In this document: in pieces, positions 50,052-58,506 of the stretch
Numbering within the stretch: the first letter of the stretch is position 1
Layout of the letters: the number at the start of each line of letters is the position of its first letter
Source: Geobacillus thermocatenulatus
GTDB taxonomy: Bacteria; Bacillota; Bacilli; Bacillales; Anoxybacillaceae
Length of the DNA: 64,000 nucleotides
Reading direction: 5' to 3'
Assembly: GCF_002217655.1 (NCBI RefSeq)
Contig: NZ_NEWK01000002.1
Coordinates: forward strand, 1,055,164-1,119,163
Made by a program: the position numbers and the translations under genes
Notes under the pieces: generated by a model
The model's database searches: none
Seen by the model: only the letters and a program-made list of their open reading frames with translations
What the model was told of the DNA's origin: nothing

Positions 50052-50225
50052 ATGTCGTGTCAGTACGGAAAAATTGGAACATTTTTTGTGAAATGTTGTG
50101 TTGGTACGGAAAATATGGAACATTTTTTATAAAATGTCGTGTCAGTACGGAGAATTTGGAACATTTTTTGTGAAATGTTGTGTTGGTACGGAAATTTTGG
50201 AACGTTTTTTATAATATGTCGTAAC
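50052..50225 (+). repeat. Array of 41-bp repeats, alternating two types
   Basis: Units start at 50052, 50093, 50134 and 50175 (exact 41-bp step), with a partial fifth at 50216. Type A starts ATGTCGTGTCAGTACGG, type B ATGTTGTGTTGGTACGG; they alternate A-B-A-B. Each unit ends TGGAACATTTTTT and can fold with the next unit start (ACATTTT-TTAT-AAAATGT). It lies in a gene-free A/T-rich stretch (49850-50676) with no other recognised content. Confidence 0.9.
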
Positions 50226-50676
50226 ATCCCCTTTATAAATTATTCCCTTCTTAACTGTATAGAAATCGTCTCACACAGTTATGAACTTTTTTGAAGGTTG
50301 GCTTTGAATTCTTGTTAAAGAGTTAGCATTAAGAGGTTTAAAATAAGCCTGATCTCATCTCTAAAGTTGGTTTGAACCTCTACCTTATATCTTTAATCAA
50401 AATTAACGCTTTTTGAAATGAATGGGAAAAGTTCTAAAATTGATCATAAAAAAACATAAGTCAAAAGTAAACTTCGACTCATACCTTAGTGAATTTATCG
50501 AAAAATTTTGTTTTAGGTGAAACATCACCTGCACAATTTTTCCTTATCCCTTCTCTCCTTTCCCCTACTATGTTCTAATACAAAAAACCTTGACGATTTC
50601 CCTTCTTCGCCTCACGTCTGCTCGAAGCCTTGTTCCACAAGGGGGAAAGGTGATTTGGAGAAAATACTGTAAATTA

Positions 50677-50735
50677 GCACATTATTTCAGAATCACTTTT
50701 TCAAATTATTTCAGATGGATTCTGAAATAATGTGC
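50677..50735. repeat. 18-bp perfect inverted repeat with internal third copy
   Basis: GCACATTATTTCAGAATC (50677-50694) and GATTCTGAAATAATGTGC (50718-50735); the 23-bp spacer holds ATTATTTCAGAT, and a diverged copy (GCACATTCTTTCGGAATG) follows at 50764-50781. Multiple terminal repeats like this are seen at the ends of IS21-type elements; no IS21 gene is present. Confidence 0.7.
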
Positions 50736-50793
50736 AAAATTTTTGCGGATTGTTCCGGATTTTGCACATTCTTTCGGAATGTTTGCACGCTCT

Positions 50794-50920
50794 ATCAAAA
50801 CCCAGTTAATGACATCAGACAAGACTGGGCTTCTTAAGTATTGCCTTTTTTCGGATCATCGGACAATCGAATTTCCAATTTCGATGATTTTTCACCTTGA
50901 CATATTACCGCAGGACTTTT
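50794..50920 (+). repeat. 127-bp repeat S, copy 2
   Basis: Same as 22843-22969 from ATCAAAACCCAGTTAATGAC to GCAGGACTTTT; flanks on both sides differ from copy 1, so the 127 bp is a discrete unit. Confidence 0.85.
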
Positions 50921-51016
50921 TAACTATCCGTTATGCTTAAACGAAACACAAAAACAGAAGCAAGTTCCATCAGGAAACTTGCTTCAATATTTCTATAAAT
51001 AACAGAACACAGAACA

Positions 51017-51751
51017 TTACTCATAGTAATAAAAACATACCCCTACAGGCTTAGCAGCATATCCATACCCTACTTTAGAATCCCATCGAATAAGTGGGTC
51101 GTACCAAACTTCAAAGTTATAAACTTTGTAATACGGTCTAGCTATTATGGTATAGGTTTTTCCTGCTGGAACTTGAATTTGATAAGTGTCTGTAACTTCA
51201 TAAGATTTTGTTACGTTAAATCCCAACACTGCCGAAACTGTTTCAGCGCTTATATTTGTGTTCGATGACCATGTGGCAGAAACCCCTTGTTTTATAGACA
51301 TGGTAGCTGTTGATGGTCCTTTAAAAGTAGATTGTCTTATTATTTCTGTTCCACATGCTTCACTAGTAGTAATGTTTTTTAGATAATAACCCGTTCCTAA
51401 TTGTGGAGTCACCACGGGACGATCCCCTGGAAGGGATGATTCTTGTGCTTGAGTGTATGCGATTGAAACCCCAACTAGTTTTTTCCCCTTTGGTCCAGAA
51501 ACAGAAGTTTCTAATCTTTTAAGAAATTCTAGGTCTATTATTTCAACCACCTTGTTCCCGCTTTGAGATACGACCACACTCGATTCTTTCGCTCTATCTA
51601 AAAACCCATTTACTGTCACATTCATCTTGCTACTGAGTGAACATCCTGCATTTGAAGTCTCTTCTTCTGCAGAAGCGATGACACTGTCACCCAGCAACAG
51701 ACCAAAAACTAACGAAAAAGAAAGGATTGATTTGAGAAGATTTTTTATCAT
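51017..51751 (-). CDS. Secreted protein of unknown family
   Basis: 244 residues. A signal peptide (LLKSILSFSLVFGLLLGDSV ... ASA) is followed by a Cys (C37 region), a Gly/Ser/Thr-rich middle with alternating polar pattern (STATMSIKQGVSATWSSNTN, SAETVSAVLGFNVTKSYEVT) and an aromatic C-terminus ending CFYYYE. The alternating Ser/Thr stretch resembles the strand-rich insertion region of aerolysin/ETX-MTX2-like pore-forming proteins, a weak impression only. The ATG follows GAGGGAGGCT. Low G+C and position in the island suggest transfer. Confidence 0.6.
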   Translation of the reverse strand: MIKNLLKSILSFSLVFGLLLGDSVIASAEEETSNAGCSLSSKMNVTVNGFLDRAKESSVVVSQSGNKVVEIIDLEFLKRLETSVSGPKGKKLVGVSIAYTQAQESSLPGDRPVVTPQLGTGYYLKNITTSEACGTEIIRQSTFKGPSTATMSIKQGVSATWSSNTNISAETVSAVLGFNVTKSYEVTDTYQIQVPAGKTYTIIARPYYKVYNFEVWYDPLIRWDSKVGYGYAAKPVGVCFYYYE

Positions 51752-51922
51752 TATAGCCTCCCTCTAATTACAAAAATTATGTCCTCCAAAAGCAGCCAAG
51801 CAACGCGATCTGCCCACTATCTCTAAGTGCGAAACATTTTGACGGCAACTATCCGCCCCTTTTTTAACCTTTATTTTACAATTAGATTATATTTCTTCTT
51901 TACTAAAATTGTCAATATAAAT

Positions 51923-51971
51923 TTGAATTATTTGTTTTTTGTGTCACATAAGGTGCTTTTCTATACTTTTT
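51923..51971 (+). repeat. 49-bp direct repeat, copy 1
   Basis: TTGAATTATTTGTTTTTTGT ... CATAAGGTGCTTTTCTATAC; nearly identical at 54806-54854. The rest of 51752-51922 shows nothing recognised. Confidence 0.85.
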
Positions 51972-52130
51972 CCGTGAAAATGCATGCGCCCCGATGAGTC
52001 ATTTTCATGCCCGGGTGGAGAGCAAAAATTGCTCATGGAACTTTTCCGTGAAAATGCAGCGCCTTGAGCAGTCATTTTCATGCCGGGTGGAGGGCAAAGC
52101 ACGCTGCCCATGGATCTTTTCCGAAAGGAT
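51968..52130 (+). repeat. Interspersed repeat, copies B and C in tandem (about 75 bp each)
   Basis: Units begin CTTTTCCGTGAAAATGCA at 51967 and 52041 and end in ATGGAAC or ATGGATC; each holds TCATTTTCATGCC and GGGTGGAG. TGAAAATG pairs with CATTTTCA within a unit. Copy A is at 13042-13094. Confidence 0.75.
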
Positions 52131-52225
52131 ATCCTCTTTCGTGCGAAGAACATAAAAATAAAACAACGCAATAGTTGTGATAGAGGGGATTTTTTGTATA
52201 TTATAAAAAAAAAGGAGGGATTCTG

Positions 52226-52558
52226 TTGAGTCGGAAATGGAAGCGTTTAGTGTTCATTGGTTTGCTCATTTTTTCGTTGGGGAGTGCGGGATATTTGTAT
52301 TACGAAAAAACCGTGATGGTAGGGGATGTTCGAGAGCGGGAGCATCTTCTTTCTGCGGTTTCCATGAAAATAGCAAAAGAGGGGCACGAAATGGAGGATG
52401 TAAAGAAAATAGGGGTTCAATATAATTATTTCAAAGGCGGGGTTCTTCCTTATGAGGTATATGTCGTTTTCAAAAAAGATCCTTCCGTCGTTTATTATTA
52501 CAGCTGGAAGGATCGGAGCAAGACAGATGTTGTGTTGATCGGGCAAGGGGTTGATTGA
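52226..52558 (+). CDS. DUF3139-like small membrane-anchored protein
   Basis: 110 residues: basic N-terminus, one membrane helix (LVFIGLLIFSLGSAGYLYYE), then an extracytoplasmic domain with HLLSAVSMKIAKEGHEMEDV and VVYYYSWKDRSK. This fits DUF3139 proteins of Bacilli, whose function is unknown. TTG start at 52226 after AAAGGAGGG. Convergent with the YiiX-like gene, sharing its terminator. Confidence 0.6.
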   Translation: MSRKWKRLVFIGLLIFSLGSAGYLYYEKTVMVGDVREREHLLSAVSMKIAKEGHEMEDVKKIGVQYNYFKGGVLPYEVYVVFKKDPSVVYYYSWKDRSKTDVVLIGQGVD

Positions 52559-52569
52559 GGGTTGATAGA

Positions 52570-52601
52570 GAAAAAGAACGCTTAAATAGCGTTCTTTTTC
52601 T
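52570..52601. terminator. Shared bidirectional terminator
   Basis: AAAAAGAACGC-TTAAATA-GCGTTCTTTTT between two convergent genes, with T runs on both sides. Confidence 0.9.
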
Positions 52602-53195
52602 CTATGGCCAATTGAAAGAATGAACCGTTGAGAACCCGTTCAGTTTTTGGAGAGTTTTGTTAAGATAGTCGTATGGAGCAATAATCGTAGGGATCACTTT
52701 TTTAAATGGTTTTGTCGCAAAGTTATAATAAGGCGTGTTTGCTCCGTAATAATAAGATTGCCAAACAATTTCGGAACAATATAAATAGGTTCGATCCTTA
52801 GGATTGTTCGTGATTCGGTAAGGTTGTTTTTTGTATTTTCCTATCACATAATTTTGATATGCGTATGCTCCAGCTTGTTTTGCGGCGTTGGCCGATTTGT
52901 AGCGAACGACTTTTGTGCTCGGGTAGCGTTCAAGCCACCATTGGATGGAATATCTAGCAGGAAAGTGACCTGGTCCCGCTATGCTAACAAAATATTTTCC
53001 TGACTGATCGACAATTCCTGCGTGTCCGACAAAAGCAGCTGACCGTGTGTTCTTTGTGACAAGAATATCTCCAGGTTGAAAATCGAATCCGCTGACTCTG
53101 GCTGCGAGAGCATGCGATGAGAGAGGAAGTGTTGCAACAAAGAAGAAGACCGACGCGACAATCAAAAAAATTCTCGACAACAAAACAATCTCCAC
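52602..53195 (-). CDS. YiiX/YycO-like permuted NlpC/P60 hydrolase, secreted
   Basis: 197 residues with a signal peptide (LLSRIFLIVASVFFFVATLP ... ALA). The mature part has FQPGDILVTKN, VGHAGIVDQSGKYFVSIAGP with the active His, and LYCSEIVWQSYY with the active Cys. This is the circularly permuted papain-like arrangement of YiiX/YebB/YycO proteins, likely amidases or peptidases acting outside the membrane. The start is uncertain: GTG at 53195 has poor spacing; a TTG four codons on is nine bases after GGTGGAG. Confidence 0.75.
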   Translation of the reverse strand: MEIVLLSRIFLIVASVFFFVATLPLSSHALAARVSGFDFQPGDILVTKNTRSAAFVGHAGIVDQSGKYFVSIAGPGHFPARYSIQWWLERYPSTKVVRYKSANAAKQAGAYAYQNYVIGKYKKQPYRITNNPKDRTYLYCSEIVWQSYYYGANTPYYNFATKPFKKVIPTIIAPYDYLNKTLQKLNGFSTVHSFNWP

Positions 53196-53321
53196 CCCCC
53201 CGAAAAAGATTGTCTATACAAAATTATCAGTATTTTTTATGAATTTTAAATAGATATTTTTTCTAAAAATAGAAATAGGTCCTTGCGTAGGGTTCAACGA
53301 TAATTTTTACATAAAATTAAT

Positions 53322-54805
53322 GGTTCATCACCAAATTTTGTGATTTAGTGACAAAAAAGAGAAAGCACTGACGAGATCCTGGCCATAATGTTAGTGGTGA
53401 AATCAACATTAAGGAGGTCTCGTAAGTGCTTTCGATACCACTAGGATTGCCAGAATTAAAAGTGATTAAACAAGAACTTCATTCCTATGGTTATGCGATT
53501 CATGTAGAGAAAACAGAGACACAGGAACGTTGCCCTCATTGTGGGGTTGCCACTTCCTCTGTCCACGACAGACGGACAAGAAAAGTACGGGATTTAGCGA
53601 TTTTCCATCAGCCGGTGTACTTGTTCGTAAAGGTAAAGCGCTATCGGTGCTGGAATGGTTCCCAAGTGTTTTCTGCCTCTTTGGAATCGATTGAACCCAA
53701 TCAACATTACACTAGTCGATTTTGTGAGCACTTGTATGAACTTTGTGAAGGCTCCACCATTCAAGAGGTTAGTCGAAAGCAGCGCATCCCCTATACGACA
53801 TTGGAACGCATCTACTACTCCATCGCATCAAAAAAAGCAAAAGAGCGTCAAAACACAATGGAGGCATCTTGTCCGGAAGGGATGGTGCTTAGCTTAGATG
53901 AAATCGCGGTAAAAAAGGGACATCAGTATGAAACCGTATTGATGGATGTCAAAGCTGGATCGGTCATGGGAATGCATGCCGATCGCCAATGTAACTCCGC
54001 CATCCACTTGTTGAGCCAAAATGTCCTGTCGAAAGAAAGGGTTCAAACGGTGATTCTGGACATGTGGGAACCTTATCATAAGGCGGTTCGCGCCCTGTTT
54101 CCATCTGCTTCGATTGTCATCGATAAGTACCATGTGGTTCAAAAAGTGACACAAGCCTTGGATCAAGCAAGAAAGGAATGTTCTCCATTGAAAAAGGCTC
54201 GATATCTTCTCTTAAAAGGCTGTGAAAAGCTTCGTAAGGACCAACGGCGTCGATTAGACGATATCTTGGAGGAGTATCCGGTACTCTCCATTGCTTATTA
54301 TCTCAAAGAGTTGTTTCGGGATTTTTACCGAACCGATGGATATCACGAAGCAAAGGAACGCTTGGAAGAATGGATTCAGTTAGCTAAACAGAGCCCTTTC
54401 ACTTCTTTTCAGGAAGCAGCCAACACGCTTGAAAGGTGGAAGGAGCCGATTCTTTCCTACTTTTTGTGCTCATATACCAATGCCCGAATCGAGGGGACGA
54501 ACCACAAGATCAAAAACATCAAACGCCGGGCATACGGCTATCGAAATTTAGAACGGTTTCGTTTGCGTGTATTTCTGGAGTGTACAGGGAACACTACAAG
54601 CAGTCAGGCTGCCTAAGCGCTCTCTTCTTCCGCTATCGGTATGATAGTTGGTAGAATGGAACCCGTCAAGGAAAGCACTTGACTGTTTCCATTCTACCAA
54701 CTTCATGGTCTGTATGCGGAAGAAGGATCCTGACTGATGAACCTATTTCATCCAGCTAACATGTTTCTGGGATTGAGTGAAAATCACAGAAAATGGTGAA
54801 GACCC
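53322..54805 (+). mobile_element. ISL3-family insertion sequence
   Basis: Imperfect terminal inverted repeats: GGTTCATCACCAAATTTTGT at the left and GGGTCTTCACCATTTTCTGT (reverse complement of the right end). 1484 bp, one transposase. No 8-bp target duplication is present; the right end abuts the second 49-bp direct repeat exactly. Confidence 0.8.
53426..54616 (+). CDS. ISL3-family transposase
   Basis: 396 residues. An N-terminal zinc-binding pair (ERCPHCG) precedes a DDE core: LDEIAVKKGHQYETVLMD, VILDMWEPYHKAVRALFP and TNARIEGTNHKIKNIKRRA. The second half of the zinc finger, usually C-x2-C, reads YRCWNGSQVFSAS, so one Cys is lost. The frame is otherwise complete, but this change may reduce DNA binding. 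ATG or GTG at 53426 follows AAGGAGGT. Confidence 0.88.
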   Translation: MLSIPLGLPELKVIKQELHSYGYAIHVEKTETQERCPHCGVATSSVHDRRTRKVRDLAIFHQPVYLFVKVKRYRCWNGSQVFSASLESIEPNQHYTSRFCEHLYELCEGSTIQEVSRKQRIPYTTLERIYYSIASKKAKERQNTMEASCPEGMVLSLDEIAVKKGHQYETVLMDVKAGSVMGMHADRQCNSAIHLLSQNVLSKERVQTVILDMWEPYHKAVRALFPSASIVIDKYHVVQKVTQALDQARKECSPLKKARYLLLKGCEKLRKDQRRRLDDILEEYPVLSIAYYLKELFRDFYRTDGYHEAKERLEEWIQLAKQSPFTSFQEAANTLERWKEPILSYFLCSYTNARIEGTNHKIKNIKRRAYGYRNLERFRLRVFLECTGNTTSSQAA

Positions 54806-54854
54806 TTGAATTATTTGTTTTTTTCGTCACATAAGGTGCTTTTCTATACTTTTT
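54806..54854 (+). repeat. 49-bp direct repeat, copy 2
   Basis: Matches 51923-51971 with two differences. It begins at the last base of the ISL3 element. From 54855 to 55247 no gene is convincing; a 66-codon minus frame at 54975-55175 has no ribosome site or family. Confidence 0.8.
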
Positions 54855-55247
54855 ATGGATATTATTGGTTAATCAACACACCTAATGAATACCATTTAGC
54901 TTTCCTTTTCCGCATATGATGGCACCTCGCTAGTTGTTAGAATCAAGTAGATTGATAACCTGAATGGCTCTTCATCACAAAGTGTACTTGAAAAAGAAAT
55001 TGTATCTTTCCTCCCCCCTGCCATCCATCATTTTCGACAGACAAAGTTCGACATGGCTTTGGGCTGGAACGTCTACAATCCTATAATGAATGTTGAGATG
55101 TTTCCCTTCTTTCTTTATTTGAGAACGAGCATAGAAGAAGAGGAGATAGGCTTTTGAAACGATCCATTGCAACACCGTTGCATGGCATTCACGCCCATTT
55201 CACATCACGCTCGGGCAATGAAAAAGCAATCCCGCCTAACCAAACGA

Positions 55248-55286
55248 AAAACCCCAAACGGTCATGGCCGCCTCCCGTTTGGGGTT
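55248..55286 (-). terminator. Terminator of the moeA-mobB-moaE-moaD-ywiC unit
   Basis: AAACCCCAAACGG paired with CCGTTTGGGGTT, followed on the minus strand by a TTTTCG run; just past the ywiC stop. Confidence 0.8.
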
Positions 55287-55289
55287 CGT

Positions 55290-56018
55290 TCAAGAGTAAA
55301 GCACGATCATCGCGATGAAAAAGTACGCCGCGTTGGCGATTTCCAGCATGCCGAGTTTCATGATCGGCAGCGACTTGCCGTATAAGTAGACGGCGCGGAT
55401 GACGCTCGGAGCGTAGGCCAAAACGGCGAACGGCTCGCCGATGGCGATGAGGCCGACGATCAACAAGGCGTGGTAGCCCCATGACAGCCATTTGTACCGT
55501 TCATTTTTCTTTTCCCGAATCATCGTCTTGACGTAAAACGTGCTGCCGATGAAAAAGAGGAAGGAAAACAAGGCGAGTTCAAATGCTTCAAGCGTCAACT
55601 CCCCGCGTCCGGCGTAAAAGGCGGCAAGGCCGCCGACGCAAAACGCCGCGATGGCCGCCGCGTCGTTCCAAAAGGCGCGCTCGTTTTTTTTCTTGCTGTA
55701 GTAGGTGTTGACGAGGAAAAACGGCGTCATGGCGAGCCCGAAGTAGAAAAGCGCCGGCTGCTGCCAAAGCGAGACGGCAAGCGCCGCAGCGGCGATGGCG
55801 CCGTAGCGGATAGCGGCGGGCACGTACGGGTCGTTCCGTTTCGTTTTCACCGCCATCAAAAGCGGATACGTCGCCAAATAGAGGGCAAACCAGGCCAGAA
55901 AAAGCGGCGCGTGAATCCAGGAGAGTCCGCCGGCGTACGCCCCGAGCCAAAACGGGATGATGAGCATCGCCCAAGCGCCGTGCTGTTTTGGCATCACCCA
56001 TTTGCTTTTGTTTTCCAT
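55290..56018 (-). CDS. ywiC: YwiC-like membrane protein
   Basis: 242 residues with seven or eight membrane helices. It starts with the family hallmark WVMPKQHGAWAMLIIPFWLG and has VNTYYSKKKNERAFWNDAAA and FYVKTMIREKKNERYKW. YwiC-like genes lie beside fnr and nar genes in B. subtilis; the role is not known. The second ATG (56018), nine bases after GGAGG, is the start. It follows moaD by five bases, so is the last gene of the cofactor operon. Confidence 0.85.
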   Translation of the reverse strand: MENKSKWVMPKQHGAWAMLIIPFWLGAYAGGLSWIHAPLFLAWFALYLATYPLLMAVKTKRNDPYVPAAIRYGAIAAAALAVSLWQQPALFYFGLAMTPFFLVNTYYSKKKNERAFWNDAAAIAAFCVGGLAAFYAGRGELTLEAFELALFSFLFFIGSTFYVKTMIREKKNERYKWLSWGYHALLIVGLIAIGEPFAVLAYAPSVIRAVYLYGKSLPIMKLGMLEIANAAYFFIAMIVLYS

Positions 56019-56023
56019 TGGTC

Positions 56024-56254
56024 TCATCCTCCGCTTACCGGTGGAATAAAGGCGACCGTGTCGCCGGCATGAAGCGGCGACTCGTCGCGGGCGTACTCCT
56101 CATTGACCGCGGTCATGACGCGCCCGAGCGAGACGCCGTAGCGCTCTTCCACTTCGTCTTTCAGTTGTTTCACCGTTTCCGGAACGTGCGGCCACATCAC
56201 TTCCCGCTCACCGATTTGTTCGCCTAAATGGGCGAAAAATAAAAGGCGGATCAT
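56024..56254 (-). CDS. moaD: Molybdopterin synthase small subunit
   Basis: 76 residues, ubiquitin-like fold, ending in the required Gly-Gly (FIPPVSGG), which is thiocarboxylated and donates sulfur. Overlaps moaE by four bases. Confidence 0.92.
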   Translation of the reverse strand: MIRLLFFAHLGEQIGEREVMWPHVPETVKQLKDEVEERYGVSLGRVMTAVNEEYARDESPLHAGDTVAFIPPVSGG

Positions 56255-56718
56255 TCCTCACTCACCTCCGGTTTTCCGGACGGATACGCCGTCGTTTCCA
56301 ACTGGTCGCCCACCCAGGCGCTTCCGTCCTCCCATTGCTCTTTTTTCCAAATCGGCACGATTTGCTTGATCCGCTCAATGGCATAGCGGTTCGCCTCATA
56401 CGCTTCGGCGCGGTGCGGCGAAGAAACGGCGATGACGACGGCGATGTCGCCGATCTCAAGCCGCCCGATCCGGTGGGTGATCGCCGTTTTCGCCCCCGGC
56501 CATTTTTCGGCGATTTCCGCTCCGATTTGCGCAAGCATTTTCTCCGCCATTGACACGTACGCCTCATATTGCAAAAAGAGCGTCCGCTTGCCGTTCGTCC
56601 ATTCGCGCACCGTCCCGGCAAAGACAGCAACCGCCCCCGCTTCCGGGCGCATCACTTTTTTCATCACATCCTCGACCGAAATCGGCCTATCGGTAATGAC
56701 AAACAACGGTTCGGTCAT
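56251..56718 (-). CDS. moaE: Molybdopterin synthase catalytic subunit
   Basis: 155 residues: GAVAVFAGTVREWTNGKRT, LQYEAYVSMAEKML, THRIGRLEIGDIAVVIAVSS and the catalytic-Lys region VPIWKKEQWEDG near the C-terminus. It forms the heterotetramer with MoaD. Four-base overlaps with mobB and moaD show tight coupling. Confidence 0.94.
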   Translation of the reverse strand: MTEPLFVITDRPISVEDVMKKVMRPEAGAVAVFAGTVREWTNGKRTLFLQYEAYVSMAEKMLAQIGAEIAEKWPGAKTAITHRIGRLEIGDIAVVIAVSSPHRAEAYEANRYAIERIKQIVPIWKKEQWEDGSAWVGDQLETTAYPSGKPEVSEE

Positions 56719-57215
56719 GTCCGCCTTCTCACCTCATTCATGAGCCATGGGATATATTCGGCCTCATCAGCCAGCAAAAACACGGGGTACGGCAACGGCC
56801 GGGAAAGCGGCGCCCAGGCGATGACGGCGCGAATGTCGGCGAGGTGCTGAAGCGACGTCCAATCTTCCTCGGAACGGACAAGCACGACTTTCGGGTGCCG
56901 TTCTTGTTTATAGCCCTCCACCAACACAAGATCGAGCTGAAGCGGCGCATAAAGCGCCAACACATCATCCAACCGCCATAACGGGCGGCGAAGATGAAGC
57001 TGCAACAGCCCGGCCCCTTCGACCGCCGTCGCCGCCGCCCCAGCCCGCTCGTGGCGGACGGAATCGACGCCTTCGGGCCGTGCGGGCTCGCCGCCATGGC
57101 CGTGGTGCTTCACCGTTCCGACGCGCCATCCTTCCCGGACCGCGGCCGCCACCCATTTTTCCATCAGCGTCGTTTTGCCGCTATGTTTATAGCCGACGAC
57201 TTGCCAGACGTTCAT
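56715..57215 (-). CDS. mobB: Molybdopterin-guanine dinucleotide biosynthesis adaptor
   Basis: 166 residues, P-loop GTPase-like: VVGYKHSGKTTLMEKW at the N-terminus and LVLVEGYKQERHPKVVLV. It assists MobA in making the guanine dinucleotide form used by nitrate reductase. No mobA lies here. Overlaps moeA and moaE by four bases. Confidence 0.92.
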   Translation of the reverse strand: MNVWQVVGYKHSGKTTLMEKWVAAAVREGWRVGTVKHHGHGGEPARPEGVDSVRHERAGAAATAVEGAGLLQLHLRRPLWRLDDVLALYAPLQLDLVLVEGYKQERHPKVVLVRSEEDWTSLQHLADIRAVIAWAPLSRPLPYPVFLLADEAEYIPWLMNEVRRRT

Positions 57216-58471
57216 TCGCTTGATCCCTCATCGTCATCCAAAAGCCATACGTCCACCTCATCGCCAGCCGCAAACCCTCTCGTTCCGCCCGGCAGCACCA
57301 TCAAGGCGTTCGCAAAGGCAAGCGAGGTGACGATGTTCGATTTGTCCATGCCGACCGGCTTCACGACAAGCCGACCCTCAACCGCCTCGACCCGGCTGCG
57401 AACGAAGCGGGTGAACGGGTTCGGTTTCGAAAACTCGGCGCCAAGCGTGGCCTTCGCTTTTTTCAAATACGGTTTCGTGGAAAACAACCGCGTGCGCACG
57501 ACCGGGCGGACGAACAGTTCGTATCCGACATAGCACGCCGACGGGTTGCCCGACAAACCGAACAGCAGCTTGCCATTCCACTCCGCGACGGTCGTCACGC
57601 TTCCCGGGCGCATGGCGATTTTGTTAAACAAGACGTTCGCTCCGAGCCGCTCGTAAATGGCGGGCAAATAATCGAAATCCCCAACCGAGACGCCGCCCGT
57701 TGTAATGAGCATGTCCACTTGATCGAGCGCCTCGCGCACCGCATGAAAACACGCCTCGAGGTCGTCGGCCAACTGGCCGAAATAAATCGGCTCGGCGCCG
57801 CTTTTGAGCACTTGCGCCTCGATCATGTAGGCGTTGCTGTTGCGGATTTTTCCCGGCACAAGCGGTTCCGAGACGTCGAGCAGTTCGCTGCCGGTCGCAA
57901 AAATGCCGATGCGCGGACGTTTTGCCACTTTCACCTCCGCATAGCCGAACGTCGCCAAGAGCGCCGCCACCCCGGGAGTGATGCGCGTCCCTTTTTCGAT
58001 GAGCGGCTGTCCTTTTTTCGCATCTTCCCCTTGAAACGAAATGTTGTCGCCAGGGCGGAACGGGCGCTTAATCGACATATACGTTTTTCCATCCCGCTCA
58101 TACTGTTTGGCGAGCTCGAGCATGACGACGGCATCGCATCCTTCCGGAATTTGCGCCCCGGTCATCAAGCGCACCGCTTGAAATGGGCCGACGGGCCGCT
58201 TCGCCACTTGCCCGGCGCCGATCGTTTCGATCACTTCAAACTCGACCGGACGATCCAGCCCCGCTCCTTCCGAGTCGGCGGCGCGAATGGCAAATCCGTC
58301 ATACGGCGAGCGGTCAAACGGCGGCACGTCATGGTCGGCACGCAAATCTTCGGCCAAATAGCGGCCGTACGACTGCCTTAGCGGCACGATCTCCTCTTCT
58401 CCTCTCCCAGCGTAACGCATCACCCGGGTGATGGCTTCCGCTACGGGAATGGGGGTTCGTCTTTCGACCAA
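57212..58471 (-). CDS. moeA: Molybdopterin molybdenumtransferase
   Basis: 419 residues. It inserts molybdate into adenylated molybdopterin. Motifs: PPFDRSPYDGFAIRAAD, VRLMTGAQIPEGCDAVVMLE, ITTGGVSVGDFDYLPAIYER and FGLSGNPSACYVGYELFVRP. TTG at 58471 is the best start (eight bases after AAGGGGAG); an ATG nine codons upstream has no ribosome site. First large gene of the operon ending with ywiC. Confidence 0.94.
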   Translation of the reverse strand: MVERRTPIPVAEAITRVMRYAGRGEEEIVPLRQSYGRYLAEDLRADHDVPPFDRSPYDGFAIRAADSEGAGLDRPVEFEVIETIGAGQVAKRPVGPFQAVRLMTGAQIPEGCDAVVMLELAKQYERDGKTYMSIKRPFRPGDNISFQGEDAKKGQPLIEKGTRITPGVAALLATFGYAEVKVAKRPRIGIFATGSELLDVSEPLVPGKIRNSNAYMIEAQVLKSGAEPIYFGQLADDLEACFHAVREALDQVDMLITTGGVSVGDFDYLPAIYERLGANVLFNKIAMRPGSVTTVAEWNGKLLFGLSGNPSACYVGYELFVRPVVRTRLFSTKPYLKKAKATLGAEFSKPNPFTRFVRSRVEAVEGRLVVKPVGMDKSNIVTSLAFANALMVLPGGTRGFAAGDEVDVWLLDDDEGSSE

Positions 58472-58506
58472 CGGTGTTCTCCCCTTTCTTTCCCTCATTC
58501 ACTTCA

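Noticed and set aside
50052-50225. Regular 41-bp repeats as a CRISPR array.
   Set aside because: The whole 41-bp period is conserved; there are no variable spacers, and the units alternate between two types.
54975-55175. 66-codon minus-strand frame in the gap before ywiC.
   Set aside because: No ribosome site, no recognisable motif, and no conserved context.
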